The notes: generated by a model from the sequence alone, not told the origin. Counted from the stretch's first letter, positions 24,267-33,994 are shown. The stretch: DNA of 64,000 bases from GCA-2711565 sp963664245 (GCA_963664245.1 OY760934.1:3472001-3536000), one strand, 5' to 3'. Program-made: numbers and translations.

Positions 24267-27200
24267 TGAAAAAAAGCTTATTAATTCAGCAAAAGCCATA
24301 TCAATGGTTTCTGCACAACAAAAAACAAAAAACATTGATGCGCGGTTTAATTCTTTGTTGCATGATGTTTCTAACCACCTTCGGCCCGGTTTATGCACAA
24401 CAAGAGGTGAAGCTAAACCTTAACATGAAGAATGCTACGGTAGAGAAAGTGGTGGGCGAAATCAAAAAGCAAAGCAATTTTGATTTTATTTACGATGCGA
24501 ACATGATTTCCAAACTACCCAGAGTTACTCTGGATGTAAAAGACGCTACGATTGAAAGCGTTTTAGAGGCCTGTTTAAAAGGAACCAAGGTATGGTACAA
24601 GATTGATAAAAATGTTATTATGTTAGTGCCGTCAAAAGAAGTTCATCCTAAAACGGATACCGAAAAAAAAGATCCCAAATTAGAGATAAATGGGAAAGTA
24701 ACCGATGAAGATGGGATCCCTTTGCCGGGAGCCACGGTGATGGAAGAAGGTACAATGAATGGAACAACAACAGATGTTAATGGGAATTTCACGTTCAGCG
24801 TTTCCGGAACAGCTTCTTCACTAAAAGTAAGCTTTATTGGATTTGAATCACAGACTATTGAAGTTGGGAACAAAACACAATTCAATATTGTACTTAAAGA
24901 GAGCACAATGGCTTTAAGCGAGGTTGTGATAACCGGTTACCAAAGCATTTCTAAAGAAAGAAGTGCCGGTTCTTTTGCTGTTGTAAAAGGAAACAGCATA
25001 CAAGACAGAGCAAACAATAGGGATAATATCCTGGAAAGTATGGAAGGTTTAGTCCCTGGATTAAGTGTAAATATGAGTGCTGATGCCGATGACAATAAAT
25101 ACCTTATCCGTGGTATAACATCAATAAATTCTAATCGCACCCCTCTTTTTGTTATTGATGGTGTTCCTTCTTCAGCAGCTACAGTAGAAAGTATGTTGAA
25201 CGGTAGTGATATAGAAAGCGTAACTGTTTTAAAGGACGCTACTGCTGCATCAATCTGGGGCTCAAGGTCCGCAAATGGGGTCATTGTCATTACGACAAAG
25301 AAAGGCACTAAGAATGGGAAATTAAATATTAGCTATAACGGAGGATTCACATATAAAGGTAAACCTGACTATTCGTATCAGGATCAAATGGATAGCAAAA
25401 CATTCATCAAAAATGTAACAGAGTTGTTCGACCCAAGTACGTCTACAGGTTCATATGCTGATGCATATCCATGGGATGAACGCAATGAGAGTATAAAGCC
25501 GATTTTTGCTTATGAGATTCCATTATATCAATACTATTTGGGTGAAATCACTTTAGCAGAACGCGATGCTATATTAAACCAACTGGCTTCTCAGGACAGA
25601 CAGAAACAATATGAAAAATATTTTATGTCAAATGCCTATCTGACAAACCATACGATTTCTTTTTCCGGGGGTAATGATGTGCATGACTTCTATGTATCAT
25701 TAGGATATAAAGGACAACAAGGATCCGCTAAAGATCATACGGACAATTATAGTATTTATGCTAAAGAGAATTTGAATATTACCAAATGGATGAAGCTGGA
25801 TTTAATATTAAATGCTTCTTCCGGACAATCCAAGTCTCATTTAGCTCCATATAATTATGACGAGGTCGGAGCAATATCATTTACGAGCTTGCCATACGCT
25901 ATATTCTATGATGCTTCCGGGAATCCCATTTCTTATACCACGACTCTTTATAATCAATCGACCATAACTGGAGCTGAAGAAATATCGGGAATAAACTTAG
26001 ATTGGTATCCGGTTGATGATTATAAGGCCACAACACAAGAATCAAAGTCTAATAACATACGTGTAAATGCCGGCCTGACAATAAATCTTTTTAAAGGCTT
26101 GAAATATGAAGGCCGATTTCAATATGCTTCTTTAAATAGTAATGGAGAGACTTATCAACCTCAAGAAACATTTGCGGTACGTCTTGACAGGGTGATGGCT
26201 ACAACAATGGATGGCGTTGCACACCTGCCTAAAAAAGGAGGGTATTTTCGCACAACTGACAGCTACAATACTTCCTATACAATACGTAACCAGTTTAGTT
26301 ATGATAATTCTTTTGGGACGGATAGCAAGCACCAGATTACTGTTCTTCTCGGGAGTGAAATTAATCAAAACAAGACTGCTTCACATGGAATAAGTATGCG
26401 AGGCTATGATTCCCAAACAATGCAGGTTGTACCTTATAATGAGTATTTTGTGAGTCAAACAGGTGTGGAAAATCCCCTCATAGTTCAGTTGGAAGGTTTT
26501 GACACGAATAAATTTTCTCGAACCAATTATTCACAGGCTGAAATGGTAAGCCGGTTTGTATCATTTTATTCGAATGCAGCCTACACATACAATAATAAGT
26601 ATACACTAAACGGAAGCCTTCGTGTGGATCAATCCAACCTGTTCGGAAGCGACCCCAGCGTTCAGTATAAGCCTATCTGGTCATTGGGTACTGCCTGGAA
26701 CATGACGAAGGAAAAGTTTATGGAAAATGTAAGTTTTGTAGATTATCTTAGTCTTCGTTTGAGTTATGGTTTTTCAGGAAACTCTCCTAAACCGGGAATG
26801 GGAGGCCCGTTTAACTTAATTGAAGCTGTGACTGATGCGAACTATAGTGAATTTGGATTGGGTTATTTTATTTCATCTCCCGCGAATGACAAGCTTACAT
26901 GGGAAAAAACCCGCACAGTGAATATAGGATTTGATTTTTCTGTACTAAAAAACAAACTAAGCGGAAGCTTTAACCTGTATAGTAAAAAAACCACCGGTCT
27001 TTTTGCTACTACAAAAATTAATTCCACATCAGGATACAACTCCGTACTAGCGAATATCGGGGAATTGACCAACAAAGGTTTCGAGTTATCATTGAACAGC
27101 TCCAATATAACTACAAACAATTTCAGTTGGAATACAAACTTTACATTAGCATATAATAAAAATAAATTAGTTAAGATGTACATTGAACCTGCTTATGGTG

Positions 27201-27895
27201 GCTACGCTTCGGCTGTAACCAATAATTACATTAAAGGACGTCCTGCACAGGCAATTTCTGCTTTTGAGTGGGCAGGGCTTGATCCTGCTGATGGAGCGCC
27301 ACGCGCGTACGACTCACAGGGAAATATTATAAGGAGTGTCAATGATATTGATAGTTTAGGCGTTCATTATAAGGGTACGGCTATAGCACCATGGACCGGG
27401 GCGCTTACCAATACGTTCCGTTATAAAAACTTTGAACTATCATGCCTGTTTATTTATAATATCGGAAATAAGATGCATAATGATCCCAATACCCAGTATA
27501 CCGGCCATATAGCCGGAAATCTTGGCAACGATTTTGATAAAAGATGGAGAAATCCGGGAGATGAAAACACTACCAATGTTCCATCATACTACTTTGAGAA
27601 CAATCCCAATATTTTGGAATCTGATTACATCTTTTTATATAGATATGCTGACATAAATGTACTTGACGCATCTTATATTAAGCTCCGTGAACTATCTTTC
27701 GGATACAATATGCCAAAGGATATTTGCAGGAAAATGAATGCTGAAAGAGTAAAAATCAGTGTACAGGCAACCAATTTATGGTTGATTGCATTTAATAAAG
27801 AAGGCATTGACCCTGAGTCTTTCTATTTACAAAGTGGTAGTAGAGCCGACAAGTATCCTCCTTCATTTTCTTTAAACCTGTCTATTGACTTTTAA
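24266..27895 (+). CDS. SusC/RagA TonB-dependent outer-membrane transporter with STN domain
   Basis: This 1209-residue protein is an outer-membrane barrel of the SusC family. After the signal peptide (cleavage near VYAQQ, residues 40-46) come an STN signalling domain (about 48-115, LNLNMKNATVEKVVGEIKKQ), a CarboxypepD_reg-like domain (about 130-205, GKVTDEDGIPLPGATV), a TonB box (EVVITGYQ), the plug (YLIRGITSIN, PLFVIDGVPSS, TAASIWGSRSANGVIVITTK) and the barrel to the C-terminal Phe (LNLSIDF). The STN domain is what lets such transporters signal to FecR, so self-induction through the sigma factor is expected. The ligand is unknown. Confidence 0.95.
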   Translation: MKKSLLIQQKPYQWFLHNKKQKTLMRGLILCCMMFLTTFGPVYAQQEVKLNLNMKNATVEKVVGEIKKQSNFDFIYDANMISKLPRVTLDVKDATIESVLEACLKGTKVWYKIDKNVIMLVPSKEVHPKTDTEKKDPKLEINGKVTDEDGIPLPGATVMEEGTMNGTTTDVNGNFTFSVSGTASSLKVSFIGFESQTIEVGNKTQFNIVLKESTMALSEVVITGYQSISKERSAGSFAVVKGNSIQDRANNRDNILESMEGLVPGLSVNMSADADDNKYLIRGITSINSNRTPLFVIDGVPSSAATVESMLNGSDIESVTVLKDATAASIWGSRSANGVIVITTKKGTKNGKLNISYNGGFTYKGKPDYSYQDQMDSKTFIKNVTELFDPSTSTGSYADAYPWDERNESIKPIFAYEIPLYQYYLGEITLAERDAILNQLASQDRQKQYEKYFMSNAYLTNHTISFSGGNDVHDFYVSLGYKGQQGSAKDHTDNYSIYAKENLNITKWMKLDLILNASSGQSKSHLAPYNYDEVGAISFTSLPYAIFYDASGNPISYTTTLYNQSTITGAEEISGINLDWYPVDDYKATTQESKSNNIRVNAGLTINLFKGLKYEGRFQYASLNSNGETYQPQETFAVRLDRVMATTMDGVAHLPKKGGYFRTTDSYNTSYTIRNQFSYDNSFGTDSKHQITVLLGSEINQNKTASHGISMRGYDSQTMQVVPYNEYFVSQTGVENPLIVQLEGFDTNKFSRTNYSQAEMVSRFVSFYSNAAYTYNNKYTLNGSLRVDQSNLFGSDPSVQYKPIWSLGTAWNMTKEKFMENVSFVDYLSLRLSYGFSGNSPKPGMGGPFNLIEAVTDANYSEFGLGYFISSPANDKLTWEKTRTVNIGFDFSVLKNKLSGSFNLYSKKTTGLFATTKINSTSGYNSVLANIGELTNKGFELSLNSSNITTNNFSWNTNFTLAYNKNKLVKMYIEPAYGGYASAVTNNYIKGRPAQAISAFEWAGLDPADGAPRAYDSQGNIIRSVNDIDSLGVHYKGTAIAPWTGALTNTFRYKNFELSCLFIYNIGNKMHNDPNTQYTGHIAGNLGNDFDKRWRNPGDENTTNVPSYYFENNPNILESDYIFLYRYADINVLDASYIKLRELSFGYNMPKDICRKMNAERVKISVQATNLWLIAFNKEGIDPESFYLQSGSRADKYPPSFSLNLSIDF

Positions 27896-27933
27896 ATCCT
27901 GATATCATGAAATTTTTTTTAAATCATTTTACC

Positions 27934-29379
27934 ATGAAAAAGATAATTTATTTATTAACAATAGTTTCCCTCATCTTAATCTTACCGGGTTGTTCGAAAT
28001 ATCTTGATGTAAAACCCCGGGGGAAAGATGTACCCTATAAACTTGAACATTATGAAGGCCTTCTTTTTGGAAAAACAGCAGATTACACTACTGTTTTTCC
28101 TTATATGAGTTTTGAATATACTGTAGATGCAGATGGTTTTGCTCTCTTCTATTCAAGTCCGGGAGGAGCATCCAAGAGCAGAGCATATCAATACGAAGCC
28201 GATATTTTTCTTGGGGAAGAAAGCTCTACCGAATGGAATTCGCCGACGTCAATGTTTTACACCCTGAATGTTATCGTTAATGAAGTTTTGGATGCCTCCG
28301 ATGGCACTGAAAGCGAAAAAGAGGCAATCCTGGCTGAAGCACAAATGCTAAGGGCATGGTATACGTTTTTGATGGTTCAGAATTTCGGCAAACCTTATAA
28401 TGAAGAAACTGCCGCTAGCGATTTAGGTGTACCTATCATTAAAGAAGCGTCTATCATGGGTATAAATTATACAAGGGCTACCCTAGCAGAAACATATGAT
28501 TATATCCTGATAGAAATGAAAGAAGCATTGCCCCTTCTCCAGGAAAGGGAAATACACCCGCTACGGGTCTTTTCCCCTACGGGCAACGCGATGCTTGGCA
28601 AAGTATACTGGATGATGGGAAAATATGCAGAAGCATTGCCATATCTTGAAACTGCAATGGCTGAACTTTCTACAGATAGTAAAGCCGGGTTATTAGACTA
28701 TAATAACTTGATTGATGCAGGCGAGATGTTTAGCTTTCCAACTGATATCAACAATTCTGAAACACTTTACAATATTACTGACATTCCCAGACTTTGGCTG
28801 GCATTCAATCCGGCGTATTTTGGAGCTCCACTTTTAACCTTAAAAAAAGAGGTGCTTCAGAAATACTATACAGCAGGAGATTGTCGTTTAGCGCTTATTT
28901 CGGGGGTGGAATCATGGGAAACAGCCTATAATTCATTTGACCCATCTTCACCAACTGAACAATACTACCCCAATACAACCCATATCTCAAGCAATTGGGG
29001 GGTAACTATTCCCGATGTATATTTAATGTATGCCGAATGCCTTGCCCGCACCAATAGTTTAGGTGTCGCAAAACAAACATTGTTTGATTTCCGCCAAAAC
29101 AGGATGCCCGCGGGAGATGCCGAAATACCCTCCTCAGTTTCTTCACAAGAAGACCTGATAAAGTTCATCGTGGCAGAACGTATGAGGGAAAATATGGGCA
29201 GTGGCCTAACATGGTATGATACAAGGCGTTTATGGGATGATCCGCTTTTCCAGGATATGAAAGATTACTATACTCATACAGATGGAACAGAAACCCATAC
29301 TCTTACTGAAGAAAGGTTAACAATGCGCATTCCGCCTTCGGTGATGAGTTGGAACCCTGATTTCACTAATAACGATTAA
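27934..29379 (+). CDS. SusD/RagB-family surface lipoprotein
   Basis: This 481-residue protein from ATG 27934 has a lipoprotein signal peptide (MKKIIYLLTIVSLILILPGC, lipobox LPGC) followed by KYLDVKPRGKDVP. The body is an alpha-helical TPR-like scaffold typical of SusD, with the conserved EAQMLRAWYTFLMVQNFG segment and the C-terminal RPxxV-like end (TMRIPPSVMSWNPDF). It caps the SusC barrel and binds the ligand at the cell surface. It starts 38 bases after the SusC stop. A TTT-rich extension up to ATG 27907 is unlikely to be used. Confidence 0.93.
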   Translation: MKKIIYLLTIVSLILILPGCSKYLDVKPRGKDVPYKLEHYEGLLFGKTADYTTVFPYMSFEYTVDADGFALFYSSPGGASKSRAYQYEADIFLGEESSTEWNSPTSMFYTLNVIVNEVLDASDGTESEKEAILAEAQMLRAWYTFLMVQNFGKPYNEETAASDLGVPIIKEASIMGINYTRATLAETYDYILIEMKEALPLLQEREIHPLRVFSPTGNAMLGKVYWMMGKYAEALPYLETAMAELSTDSKAGLLDYNNLIDAGEMFSFPTDINNSETLYNITDIPRLWLAFNPAYFGAPLLTLKKEVLQKYYTAGDCRLALISGVESWETAYNSFDPSSPTEQYYPNTTHISSNWGVTIPDVYLMYAECLARTNSLGVAKQTLFDFRQNRMPAGDAEIPSSVSSQEDLIKFIVAERMRENMGSGLTWYDTRRLWDDPLFQDMKDYYTHTDGTETHTLTEERLTMRIPPSVMSWNPDFTNND

Positions 29380-29394
29380 AAAACTGAACGAACT

Positions 29395-29440
29395 GAGGAT
29401 CCGAAAATTAAGCAGAACATGCTGTTATTTTCGGACCCTC
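29395..29440 (+). other. Stem-loop between susD and the TlpA-type genes
   Basis: GAGG-TCCGAAAAT on the left pairs with ATTTTCGGA-CCCTC on the right, with one bulged base on each side and an inner GCAG/CTGT pairing. No T-run follows. It could be a processing or stability element that sets the SusC/D to downstream gene ratio, or a weak terminator. Confidence 0.5.
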
Positions 29441-29491
29441 AAATTATAATACCGATTTGTAATACTATTAATACATAAATCACTTAAAAAA

Positions 29492-30586
29492 ATGTACCTA
29501 AAAAAAATATTTCTTTTAATTGTTATAGGGCTATTTGTAGTGTCTTTAAGTGCACAAACGAACTATACAATAAAAGGGAAAGTCCCATCAACCAATAAGG
29601 CCAGCATTGCTGTAATGTCATATCCGCCAAATGATAAGGGGGGGGCGTATAAAGCAGATACTACAGCTATCCAGGATGGAAAATTCGAATTTAATGGAAC
29701 CATTGGAAGGCCACAACTGGCAGAGTTGAATTTAATCATTCCTCACCCGGAAGGTTCAAAAAATCGCCGAAATCAATCAAACGAAGATGGAAACAACATG
29801 AAAAATGTGGCTTTATTTTATCTGGATGGAAACATCAATATCACCTTTGATGAGTCCGGAATGGCCTCTTATACTGGAGGTAACAAAGAAGAGAAGGCCT
29901 GGCGGGAGTACGAGAAGATGAGCATAGCGCGATCTAAGGCCTTAAATGGCACTCCCATTACAATAGCCTTCTATGAAGAGTTGATTACAGACTTTGTTAA
30001 AAGCCATCCTGACTCTTATGTTAGCGTGGATTTAATGGATTTGTTTACACAAGGATCTATACAACCGGGGTTAGTTGAGCCAATGTACAATGCCTTGAGC
30101 AAAAGAATGAAAAACTCAGAGAAAATATTAGGCTGGGTAAAGAAATTGGAAGAGGCAAAGTTAGCAGTGTCGGGCAATCAAACAGCTCCTTCATTCTCCA
30201 TGAATAATACTGAAGGAAAACCAGTATCGCTGGAATCTTATAGAGGCAGCTATCTATTGCTTGATTTTTGGGCAAGTTGGTGCATGCCCTGCAGAGCGGA
30301 AAACCCTAATGTCTTGGCTGCTTATAAAAAATATAAAGACAAAAATTTTAAGGTATTAAGTGTTTCATTAGATGAGCAAAAAGAGGCCTGGATAAAAGCC
30401 ATCAAAGAAGATAAACTGCCCTGGACACAAATAAGTGACCTAAAAGGTGCCGACAGTGAAGTGGCAAAAATGTATAATATTATTTCTATTCCTGCCAATG
30501 TACTCATTGACCCCAATGGCAAAATCGTTGGCAAAAATCTAAAAGGTAAAGCTTTACATGACAGGCTTGCTGAATTAATCAAATAA
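29492..30586 (+). CDS. Secreted TlpA-type thioredoxin-fold protein with DUF4369
   Basis: This 364-residue protein has a Sec signal peptide (KIFLLIVIGLFVVSLSAQ). A DUF4369-type N-terminal beta domain (about 25-130, TIKGKVPSTNKASIAV...DGKFEFNGTI) is followed by a helical linker and an AhpC/TSA-Redoxin domain with the active site WASWCMPCRAE (C264, C267) and cis-Pro region SIPANVLIDPNGK. Such proteins reduce or isomerise disulfides in the periplasm. It lies 112 bases after susD in the same direction. The pairing of SusCD with thioredoxins is recurrent in Bacteroidota but its substrate is not known. Confidence 0.9.
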   Translation: MYLKKIFLLIVIGLFVVSLSAQTNYTIKGKVPSTNKASIAVMSYPPNDKGGAYKADTTAIQDGKFEFNGTIGRPQLAELNLIIPHPEGSKNRRNQSNEDGNNMKNVALFYLDGNINITFDESGMASYTGGNKEEKAWREYEKMSIARSKALNGTPITIAFYEELITDFVKSHPDSYVSVDLMDLFTQGSIQPGLVEPMYNALSKRMKNSEKILGWVKKLEEAKLAVSGNQTAPSFSMNNTEGKPVSLESYRGSYLLLDFWASWCMPCRAENPNVLAAYKKYKDKNFKVLSVSLDEQKEAWIKAIKEDKLPWTQISDLKGADSEVAKMYNIISIPANVLIDPNGKIVGKNLKGKALHDRLAELIK

Positions 30587-30617
30587 TAAATGACAAAAAT
30601 TATAAAATTTTAAACAA

Positions 30618-31913
30618 ATGAATAAACTGATAATTTTCTTCCTATTGGTATGCAATTCTGCCTGGGCGCAACAGTCTGCTACAACGAATAAATACAGCTT
30701 CAATGATTTCATGCTAATTGAAAAAGTTGAAGACCAAGAAAAACAATACAATAAAATGCTTAAGGAACTGTCGCCTGAGATGGCTACTCCGGCGGCAACA
30801 AACGATTTTCGCGCCGAACTTGCATTCGAATGGTTATCGAATGGAAATGTAAAGCGTTACAAGTATTACAAGGCTACCAATCCCCAATTTTCAGCCCGAC
30901 AGTTTCTCTATCTTGTTTCTGCGCTTGAAAAGCTTTTTGACGAGAAGAAGCAGTATGCCGCGGTAAAAGATATCTCGAGAGAGCTTTTGGATGATTTGGA
31001 GAATCAAAGGTTAAATGATTTGGTAGCCAGAACACCGGTTTTAATGGAATTGAATGCGGCATCTAATGCTAAGCTTGGCAATACTGACGTAGCCCTGAAA
31101 TTGATAGCCGAATCGTCTAAGGAAAAAGGAAGCTCTTTCCGCGAGATGAAATACTTCAAAGATATGAAGTCTAACTACCTGAACCGTTACGCGATCGTAA
31201 TGTCGGCTGCGGGCCGGTATCAGGAGGCATTTGATACACTAAGCAAGGCGCTCAAAGAGGCCGATTCTAATCCTTATATGATCCCTACGTTTAAAGAAGT
31301 TTACAAAAAACTGAGGGGCACGGATAAGGGCTGTAAACAATATCTTAAAACCCTACAAAACGAAGCTTACCAAGAGTATTATAAGGAAGTCGAAAAAATG
31401 TATATTTCGTCTCCGCAGAAGACACTTGATGGAATGATACCTAATCCCAACGGGAGTGGTAAAATGATGACAGCGTTCCGCGCCGAAAAACCGGTTTACG
31501 ATATAGTATTGCAAAATTTGGATGGCAAACCAGTTAATTTGGGTGACTATAAAGGGAAGATATTAGCATTAGATTTCTGGACTACATTATGTACGCCCTG
31601 TGTAGCTTCATTTAGTGGATTTGAGCGTGTAGTTGCTGATTATAAAAAAGATGTATTTCAGATGTTCGTTGTTGATATATTTGAGGACCAACCTACGGTT
31701 AAAGCCTATGTAGCACAAAAAGGAATTACACTTGATGTGTTGCATGACGAGGAGAATACGGCATATGGAATACTGGCAACGCCTACTAAAATTATTTTTG
31801 ATCCAATGGGCAATATCCGGTTTTATACTATTAGTTATGCAGGTTCTACCGATAGAGAATACTACAAATTAAAAGCCATGGTTGAAATTGTAAAAGCACG
31901 TGCATCCAATTAA
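30618..31913 (+). CDS. Secreted thioredoxin-fold protein, TlpA family
   Basis: This 431-residue protein starts with a signal peptide (NKLIIFFLLVCNSAWAQQ). About 270 residues of helical, TPR-like sequence (for example AASNAKLGNTDVALKLIAES and MSAAGRYQEAFDTLSKAL) come before a C-terminal thioredoxin domain with ALDFWTTLCTPCVASF (C325, C328) and ATPTKIIFDPMGNIRF. The start 31 bases after the previous stop suggests one operon. It differs from the neighbour by having a helical region where that one has DUF4369. Role in periplasmic thiol chemistry is inferred. Confidence 0.88.
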   Translation: MNKLIIFFLLVCNSAWAQQSATTNKYSFNDFMLIEKVEDQEKQYNKMLKELSPEMATPAATNDFRAELAFEWLSNGNVKRYKYYKATNPQFSARQFLYLVSALEKLFDEKKQYAAVKDISRELLDDLENQRLNDLVARTPVLMELNAASNAKLGNTDVALKLIAESSKEKGSSFREMKYFKDMKSNYLNRYAIVMSAAGRYQEAFDTLSKALKEADSNPYMIPTFKEVYKKLRGTDKGCKQYLKTLQNEAYQEYYKEVEKMYISSPQKTLDGMIPNPNGSGKMMTAFRAEKPVYDIVLQNLDGKPVNLGDYKGKILALDFWTTLCTPCVASFSGFERVVADYKKDVFQMFVVDIFEDQPTVKAYVAQKGITLDVLHDEENTAYGILATPTKIIFDPMGNIRFYTISYAGSTDREYYKLKAMVEIVKARASN

Positions 31914-31937
31914 GAATTCTCAAGATTTATAAAGCAA

Positions 31938-32020
31938 ATGAAAAAAATATTTTTTGTCCTTTAATGATCAGTACGATAAATGTACTGGCACAGCGAGTCC
32001 AAAACAGTCAATCAAAATAA
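31938..32020 (+). pseudogene. Remnant of a signal-peptide gene start
   Basis: ATG 31938 reads MKKIFFVL then stop, but the next frame continues LMISTINVLAQRVQNSQSK then stop. Joined by a one-base shift they give a normal signal peptide (MKKIFFV...ISTINVLAQ). No conserved domain follows before the next gene at 32096, so this is the 5' stub of a lost secreted protein gene. Confidence 0.55.
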
Positions 32021-32095
32021 ACGAAAAGATCAGGCTGCTTGAGATGGTCCGTAGAGGAGAGGAATATTACTTTTATATATTAAATAAATTATATT

Positions 32096-33276
32096 ATGAA
32101 ACGAATCATTCCCTTATTGATATTGAGTGTGACAACATTTTTAGGATTTGCCCAGAATAATCACCCTGTGTCGTGGAAAATTGATACTGTAAAAATTGCT
32201 CCTTTAACTTATAAACTAAAAATAAAGGCTACAGTTGAGGAACCATGGCATATCTATACTCAAAACGCATCTAACGCTGGATTGGCTATGCCAACCCAGA
32301 TAATTTTTGAAAAAAACAATAATGTTGAATTGATCGGTGCAACCGAGGAAAAAGGAATAGATCAAGAGGAAGGAACAACCCGTTCTTACTATTCAAAAGA
32401 GGTCACGTTTACACAAATTTTAAAATTGAAATCAAAAGAAAAGACGAGCTTGTCTTTTACCATAAAATATATGGCCTGCAACGATCAAATGTGTCGACCT
32501 CCTTCTTCCAAGCAATTTTTATTGGTATTAAATGATAATTTATCAAAAGAAAAGGTCTCCACCTCATTCGGATTACCTGTCGGCACTAGGGCACCAGAGC
32601 TAAAAGTCGAAGAATGGCTTTCTGAGACACCTGATTTGAATGGGAAATTTGTGGCTCTGGACTTTTGGAGCCCTATTGTAAACCTTGTATCGCAGGATTC
32701 CCTCATGTGAATGAACTACATCGCAAATTTAAAGACAAAGTAGTCTTCATCGCTTCAACGACAGATGACAATCCGGGAGCCGGGATATATGTTTTGAGAG
32801 TTGGCTTAGTAGGACAAAGCCCGGAAAACCGTACATTTTATCTGGGTGGTGGGAAACTCCTTTTAAAAGGCAAACGTGGCAGTTTAAAGGAAGCTAATTT
32901 ATCCAGTGAAGAAAGCTATATAAAAGAATGGTTGCAATTTGATCAAATCCTGCAAAATGAGCAGATCCTTGCACTTCATAAGCGTCAAAATGATACGATA
33001 ATCATGCTGGCAGCTAAGACTGGATCATACAAAGGTCTCTTTGCCGACACCGCTTTTTCAAATAGATCGCTGGCTCTCTATCCGTTGGTCGCAGCGAAGA
33101 AAATTGAACTGGCAAAGACTTGGCTTTCTAAACACCCTAAATCAGAAATTAATGCCTATATTATCTATAAATATTTACGAAAAAGCCTAGGCCAAACTGA
33201 ACTAAAACAGGCGTTGGAAACCCTTAGTCCTGCTGCCCGGAAATCTCTTTTGGGGAAAATCATGCTTGGAGAATAA
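32096..33276 (+). pseudogene. Frameshifted chimera: DsbD alpha-like, thioredoxin start, DUF4369-like tail
   Basis: The first frame (32096-32710) has a signal peptide (MKRIIPLLILSVTTFLGFAQ) and a DsbD N-terminal-type domain with MACNDQMCRPP, then a thioredoxin start GKFVALDFW that shifts out of frame. The other frame supplies EPYCKPCIAGFPHVNEL at once, so restoring one G in TTTTGG near 32670 gives DFWEPYCKPC. After VVFIASTTDD the thioredoxin fold is cut short and the sequence changes to FYLGGGKLLLKGKRGSLKEA, which is like the middle of a DUF4369 domain. The gene is therefore both frameshifted and a fusion of two family fragments. Confidence 0.7.
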
Positions 33277-33339
33277 AATTGTTAACAAACATAACAAAAA
33301 AACTACTCAGCGAAAAACATTTTCCCGCTCAATTTAACT

Positions 33340-33736
33340 GGGGACATTTTTATTCTGATCCAGGTTTGTGACAGTGAGAATGTTCATATACTAAAGGGGT
33401 TTGTAAGCAAGGATCACATCCACATGCATATAGAATATCCTCCCATCCTTGGGCATAAGTGTATTGGTAAAAAAGCTAAAAGGTCGGTCTTTACGGCTTC
33501 TCCAATAAGAATCCCCCGAATTAGGGAAAAAGTATTGGAGCCGCCATTTTGGGGCCGTAGGTTTTGGTGTGTGGAGTACCGATAACATAACGGATAAAAT
33601 GGTTCAGGAATATCTTTCCTATCATCGGGATAAACCGAACTCCAAAGATGCAAATTGGATAATAGAATAATGACAAAAAATTTCATTTTTTACTTTTGAA
33701 TTAAAATTATGGATTTTCAATCCATAGTGGTTTATT
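33340..33736 (+). pseudogene. Decayed IS200/IS605-family transposase (TnpA) with right-end hairpin
   Basis: The plus strand reads ILIQVCDSENV...FVSKDHIHMHIEYP, which parallels LIIQICNSENV and VSKDHVHMHVEYP in the intact copy at 40270-40704, then breaks into other frames with stops. The catalytic-Tyr helix survives as MVQEYLSYHRDKPNS. The 5' part is missing. The right-end hairpin TATGGATT/AATCCATA (33710-33728) followed by GTGGTTTA is the same as in the intact copy, after which the flanks diverge. Confidence 0.8.
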
Positions 33737-33958
33737 TATTTATGGATATTGCCCTTTATAAAAAAGTAATTCAAATGAGCACTAAATTTTTTAGAAGTAC
33801 GATGTTTTAGGGAGGGTATTGCGGAGGTTTGTTTAAAGAAATACATAAAAGTGAATTTTTTTTCATTTTGTGTCACCTTTTTTTAATTATAAAGTGTCTT
33901 ATTAGAAAGAATCTAGTTTGGCTTTAGCCACTAAATTTTTTCATAGGATAAAGGCTAG

Positions 33959-33990
33959 TTGTTATTAGGATAATAAGCTAGTTATATTTG
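33959..33990 (+). promoter_or_regulatory. Promoter of candidate small RNA 1
   Basis: TTG at 33959-33961, a 21-base spacer and TATATTTG at 33983-33990 fit the Bacteroidota pattern. No protein gene follows before the terminator at 34028-34063. Confidence 0.45.
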
Positions 33991-33994
33991 GTTG

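Noticed and set aside
25300..29400. A different base composition of susC/susD as a sign of recent transfer
   Set aside because: The barrel region looks somewhat different in codon choice, but I could not measure it; surface proteins often drift, so no claim is made.
29395..29440. A terminator after susD
   Set aside because: The stem-loop is good but there is no T-run and the next genes lie close in the same direction; I list it as a stem-loop only.
31954..32160. A 68-residue frame before the chimeric pseudogene
   Set aside because: It overlaps the start of the 32096 gene and has no signal or domain. The same bases read better as a frameshifted signal-peptide remnant.
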